Assembly (NCBI GenBank): GCA_902776195.1
Contig: CACYPF010000004.1
Location: forward strand, 1 to 64,000
Reading direction: 5' to 3'
Length of the DNA stretch: 64,000 nt
From: an uncultured Prevotellaceae bacterium
Lineage (GTDB): Bacteria; Bacteroidota; Bacteroidia; Bacteroidales; Bacteroidaceae
A program made the position numbers and the translations under genes. Of the stretch, positions 61,220-64,000 are shown piece after piece; positions within the stretch are counted from its first letter, which is position 1, and every line of letters starts with the position of its first letter. The notes under the pieces are model-generated. The model was not told the DNA's origin. It searched no databases and saw only the letters and a list, made by a program, of their open reading frames with translations.

Positions 61220-61284
61220 GTCGAAAGACTGAGGGTATTTCGTCGAAAGTCATTTGGTATGTACAATAGTTATACCTACCTTTG
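61220..61284 (+). promoter_or_regulatory. Promoter of the beta-barrel gene with an upstream direct repeat
   Basis: TTTG (61253-61256), 20 bases, TACCTTTG (61277-61284): a perfect match. Just upstream TCGAAAG occurs twice within 61221-61250, each followed or preceded by ATTTGG/ATTTCG. The spacing of about two helical turns suggests a regulator site, which is inference. It diverges from mutY. Confidence 0.7.
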
Positions 61285-61315
61285 CAGTAGAATAAAGAAC
61301 AAAACGAAACAGAAT

Positions 61316-63556
61316 ATGAAAAAATCAATCCTCACTTTCATGATGAGCCTCATCGCTACAATGGTGATGGCACAGGACAACAAAAACGTCAATGACAGTA
61401 TCACATGGGATAAGCAACTGGATGGTGTCACCGTGACCCGTATGCGTCGTAACGTGAAGGCTGATGTCGACAAAATCAGCTATGACGTGAAGAACGATGC
61501 CGATGCCAAGGCTTCCACCGTACTGGATATGTTGCGTAAGGTACCTATGGTGACAGTAGACGGCGAGGACAACATCACCGTCAATGGATCAAGCTCTTTC
61601 AAGGTCTATGTGGACGGAAAGCCCAATATGATGATGTCTTCAGCCCCCAGTCAGGTATTCAAGGCGATGCCCGCCTCAATGGTGAAGAGTATCGAGGTGG
61701 TCACCAACCCTGGTGCAAAATATGACGCTGAGGGTGGCGCAGGAGTGTTGAACATCATCATGAATAAGGAAATGGCTGCCACAATGGGTGGTACAATGAA
61801 CGGATATAACGGTAACGTCCGAGCCCAGGCAGGAAACAAAAGCTGGGGTGGCAGTGCCTTCGTCAGTGGACAGCAAGGAAAACTGACCTATAGTGCCAAT
61901 GTGATGTTCAACCATTCGAACCCTGGAACGACGACCACGACCATGGAGCAAGAGCAATTTGGGACAATATCATCGAAGATCATAACGGAATCAACTTCAA
62001 AACCCAAGACTCCGTTCACTATGGGCAACCTCTCTTTGAGCTATGATGTTAACTCAATGAGTACATTAGGTCTGACAGCAGGTATCACGTCCTTCCGTGT
62101 GAAGAACCACGGCTATAGCACCACCAATATGGGTGGCGGACTGTATGGCAACGGCTATTCCTATGGTACCACTACCGATATGAAGATGGGACGTACCTCC
62201 TTCAACGGTAGCATCGACTACCAGCGGTTCTTCAACAAGGAGCGTACCAGCAGTTTGGCATTGACCTACCAGTTGACATATGCTCCTACCAATAATGAAA
62301 TGGACAATAAGTTCGACCTCAGTAATACGACAGGTAGCTCGTGGCTGAACCTTACAGACCGCTTCTCCGACAATAAGGAGCGTACCACCGATCATATCTT
62401 CCAAGCCGACTACACCACACCACTGAGCAGGAGCACCACCCTGAATGCCGGTCTCAAGTTCAGTCATCGTAAGGCGACCTCTGACGCGAAATACTATCTT
62501 GCCGATGTCTATAGTGAGGACCTCAGCTCGGAGTATGACTATAAGAACAGCATCCTCGCAGGCTATGCCGAGTTTGTCAGCAAGTTTGGGAAATGGAGCG
62601 GAAAGGCAGGACTCCGTTATGAACAAACCTGGCAGCGTGTGAACTACCACCTCGGTAACGGTGATGACTTCACGACAAAGTACGGCAACCTGGTACCCTC
62701 GGCAAGTCTGTCTTACAGTTTCGCTCCTGCCACCAACCTCGGACTGACCTACAACATGCGCATCTCACGACCCGGTATCAGTTACCTGAATCCTTACGTG
62801 GATCGTTCGAATCCCACGGCACTGACCTATGGTAATCCTGACTTAAATACCGAGAAGACCCACAGTGTGGGACTGGTGTTCAACACCTTCACCTCGAAAC
62901 TGATGCTGAATGTCAACCTACGTCACAGTTTTACAGACAATGCCATCGAACAGTATTCTTTCTACGATGATGCCAACCTGTTGAACACAACCTACGACAA
63001 TACGGGAAAGAACCATGTCAGCAGTCTGAATGTCTATGTCCAGTGGATGCTGCATAAGAATACCAGACTATTCCTTAACGGTGGCGTAGACTATAGCGAC
63101 ATGCGTTCCAAGGCGCTCGACCTGAAGAATAACGGATGGCATGCCAATGCGATGGTGGGACTCCAGCAGACACTGCCTGCCGATATCAAACTCGGTGCCT
63201 ACCTCATCACTTCCACCAAGCGGTATACCCTGCAGGGATGGAGCACGGGTTTCAACATTCTGACCGCCAACCTCTCAAAGACCTTCCTCAACGACAAACT
63301 GACACTCACCTTGTCGGCAATGACGGGACTGGGTAACGGTGGCAAACTGAATATCGAGACCTACAGCCACGGCAAGGACTTCACCAATCACATGCAGATC
63401 AGAGTGCCGATGCAGAGTTTCTCTTTCAGCATCGCCTACAACTTCGGAAACACCAAGAAACAGTTCCGTCAGCACCAGAGCCGTGTGGAGAACGACTACA
63501 TCGAGCACCAGTCTCAGAGTGAGAGCATCAATAATGCCCAGATGGGACAGCAGTAA
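61316..63556 (+). CDS. Outer-membrane beta-barrel family protein (TonB-receptor-like)
   Basis: 746 residues from the ATG at 61316, chosen because the promoter start near 61291 excludes the open extension upstream. Signal peptide 1-18 (ends VMAQ). A plug-like domain has LDGVTVTRM, VLDMLRKVPMVTVDGEDNITVNGS, VYVDGKPN and IEVVTNPGAKYDAEGGAGVLNIIM. A long barrel follows with many Tyr/Ser-rich strands (SRPGISYLNPYVDRSNPTALTYGNPDL, FSIAYNFG). It matches the OMP beta-barrel family (PF14905 type) but lacks the usual N-terminal carboxypeptidase-regulatory-like domain. A Gln/His-rich tail ends the protein. The substrate is unknown. Confidence 0.85.
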   Translation: MKKSILTFMMSLIATMVMAQDNKNVNDSITWDKQLDGVTVTRMRRNVKADVDKISYDVKNDADAKASTVLDMLRKVPMVTVDGEDNITVNGSSSFKVYVDGKPNMMMSSAPSQVFKAMPASMVKSIEVVTNPGAKYDAEGGAGVLNIIMNKEMAATMGGTMNGYNGNVRAQAGNKSWGGSAFVSGQQGKLTYSANVMFNHSNPGTTTTTMEQEQFGTISSKIITESTSKPKTPFTMGNLSLSYDVNSMSTLGLTAGITSFRVKNHGYSTTNMGGGLYGNGYSYGTTTDMKMGRTSFNGSIDYQRFFNKERTSSLALTYQLTYAPTNNEMDNKFDLSNTTGSSWLNLTDRFSDNKERTTDHIFQADYTTPLSRSTTLNAGLKFSHRKATSDAKYYLADVYSEDLSSEYDYKNSILAGYAEFVSKFGKWSGKAGLRYEQTWQRVNYHLGNGDDFTTKYGNLVPSASLSYSFAPATNLGLTYNMRISRPGISYLNPYVDRSNPTALTYGNPDLNTEKTHSVGLVFNTFTSKLMLNVNLRHSFTDNAIEQYSFYDDANLLNTTYDNTGKNHVSSLNVYVQWMLHKNTRLFLNGGVDYSDMRSKALDLKNNGWHANAMVGLQQTLPADIKLGAYLITSTKRYTLQGWSTGFNILTANLSKTFLNDKLTLTLSAMTGLGNGGKLNIETYSHGKDFTNHMQIRVPMQSFSFSIAYNFGNTKKQFRQHQSRVENDYIEHQSQSESINNAQMGQQ

Positions 63557-63596
63557 GAGTTGATGCGATGGGTTCTTGAGATTTTGTCCTTTTTCC

Positions 63597-63627
63597 TTTG
63601 ATATTTTACTGAAATGAACTAATTTTG
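63597..63627 (+). promoter_or_regulatory. Promoter of the last, partial gene
   Basis: TTTG (63597-63600), 19 bases, TAATTTTG (63620-63627); the start codon is 22 bases downstream. Confidence 0.7.
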
Positions 63628-63648
63628 TACGCAAATGTGCTTTATAGG

Positions 63649-64000
63649 ATGAATAAAGAAAATATCAAAGCCTTTATTGGCAAATCAAAAAAAGGTATTG
63701 TGCTGATTGTTGCCGCTGCCCTCCTGTCGCAGTTGCTCAATATAGCACAATACGTTTATACTCGCAAAACCGTCAAAGAGCAAACTGAGAGAAAGACTAC
63801 CAACGACCTTCGGGAGATACAGCGTGTCGCAAACTTAAAGACAACGGTAGAGACCGCTGTACAGAATGCGATGGGCGACGTGTTAGCAAACATCAACGAG
63901 CCAGACAATTTCTATAGTATTGTAACACGTCTCGTCTCACGGAACCGCTATATAGTGGGTAGCACCGTTGCCATGACTCCTTGTTTCTATGCGCAGAAAG
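63649..64000 (+). CDS. Membrane-anchored sensor protein, 5' part only
   Basis: The first 117 codons are in the window and the frame is still open at the edge. Residues 1-15 are charged, residues 16-36 form a membrane helix (GIVLIVAAALLSQLLNIAQYVY), then a helical stretch RKTVKEQTERKTTNDLREIQRVANLKT and the start of what looks like a Cache-type extracytoplasmic domain (SRNRYIVGSTVAMTPCFYAQK). In Bacteroidota such N-termini are found on SpoIIE-type phosphatases and on histidine kinases. Which output domain follows cannot be seen. Confidence 0.55.
   Translation, partial: MNKENIKAFIGKSKKGIVLIVAAALLSQLLNIAQYVYTRKTVKEQTERKTTNDLREIQRVANLKTTVETAVQNAMGDVLANINEPDNFYSIVTRLVSRNRYIVGSTVAMTPCFYAQK

Overview
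The window looks like chromosome of a Prevotella/Segatella-type bacterium (phylum Bacteroidota). The evidence is recurrent promoters of the form TTTG-N19..21-TAnnTTTG, AT-rich 5' leaders without Shine-Dalgarno sites, a hybrid two-component sensor (HTCS) beside glycoside hydrolases, DUF5020 and DUF5683 proteins, a C10 protease with a Prevotella-style C-terminal tail, and an etfBA-acyl-CoA dehydrogenase operon. No rRNA, tRNA, CRISPR array, phage, integrase or transposase gene was seen.

Layout. 1-6.9 kb: tail of a yqeY-like gene with its terminator, a TlpA-like thioredoxin protein, a strip with two gene remnants, then a leftward operon surE-lpxB-NCS2 purine permease-DUF5020 porin-small secreted protein. 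6.9-14.4 kb: rightward housekeeping cluster parA-parB-DUF5683-lytic transglycosylase-relA/spoT-pectin methylesterase, ending against a leftward MerR regulator. 14.4-20.1 kb: a promoter, a folded leader and a 1765-residue C10 protease with dockerin-like repeats. 20.1-20.9 kb: a gene-tail remnant and copy 1 of a dispersed repeat. 20.9-30.2 kb: a small glycan locus, in which a leftward HTCS diverges from GH27-GH26-GH2 (alpha-galactosidase, beta-mannanase, beta-galactosidase/mannosidase type). This is a galactomannan-like set without SusC/SusD. 30.3-39.1 kb: alaS, a repeat-rich gap, a HerA/DUF853 ATPase, a thioredoxin-esterase fusion, metY and cysK. 39.2-52.7 kb: one tightly packed operon of four membrane sensor histidine kinases, a GH36 alpha-galactosidase and a MATE exporter. 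52.7-64 kb: a candidate small RNA, rsmA, repeat copy 2 in inverted orientation, etfB-etfA-acyl-CoA dehydrogenase, a bile acid:sodium symporter family protein, yraN, purN, mutY, an outer-membrane beta-barrel protein and the start of a membrane-anchored protein cut by the window edge.

Three things stand out. (1) The kinase operon has an A-B-A-B order. Kinases 1 and 3 share one cytoplasmic architecture, and 2 and 4 share another. Only the second pair carries a periplasmic solute-binding domain, no response regulator is nearby, and kinase 1 has tyrosine where its paralogue has the phosphoacceptor histidine. (2) A 450-bp non-coding element occurs twice, at about 20.27 and 53.88 kb, in opposite orientation. 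It contains a tandem array with a constant 22-nt period whose unit sequence changes along its length. (3) Several short gene remnants and orphan promoters lie in the gaps, pointing to repeated local gene loss.

All calls come from reading the sequence and from knowledge of protein families. No database search was possible.
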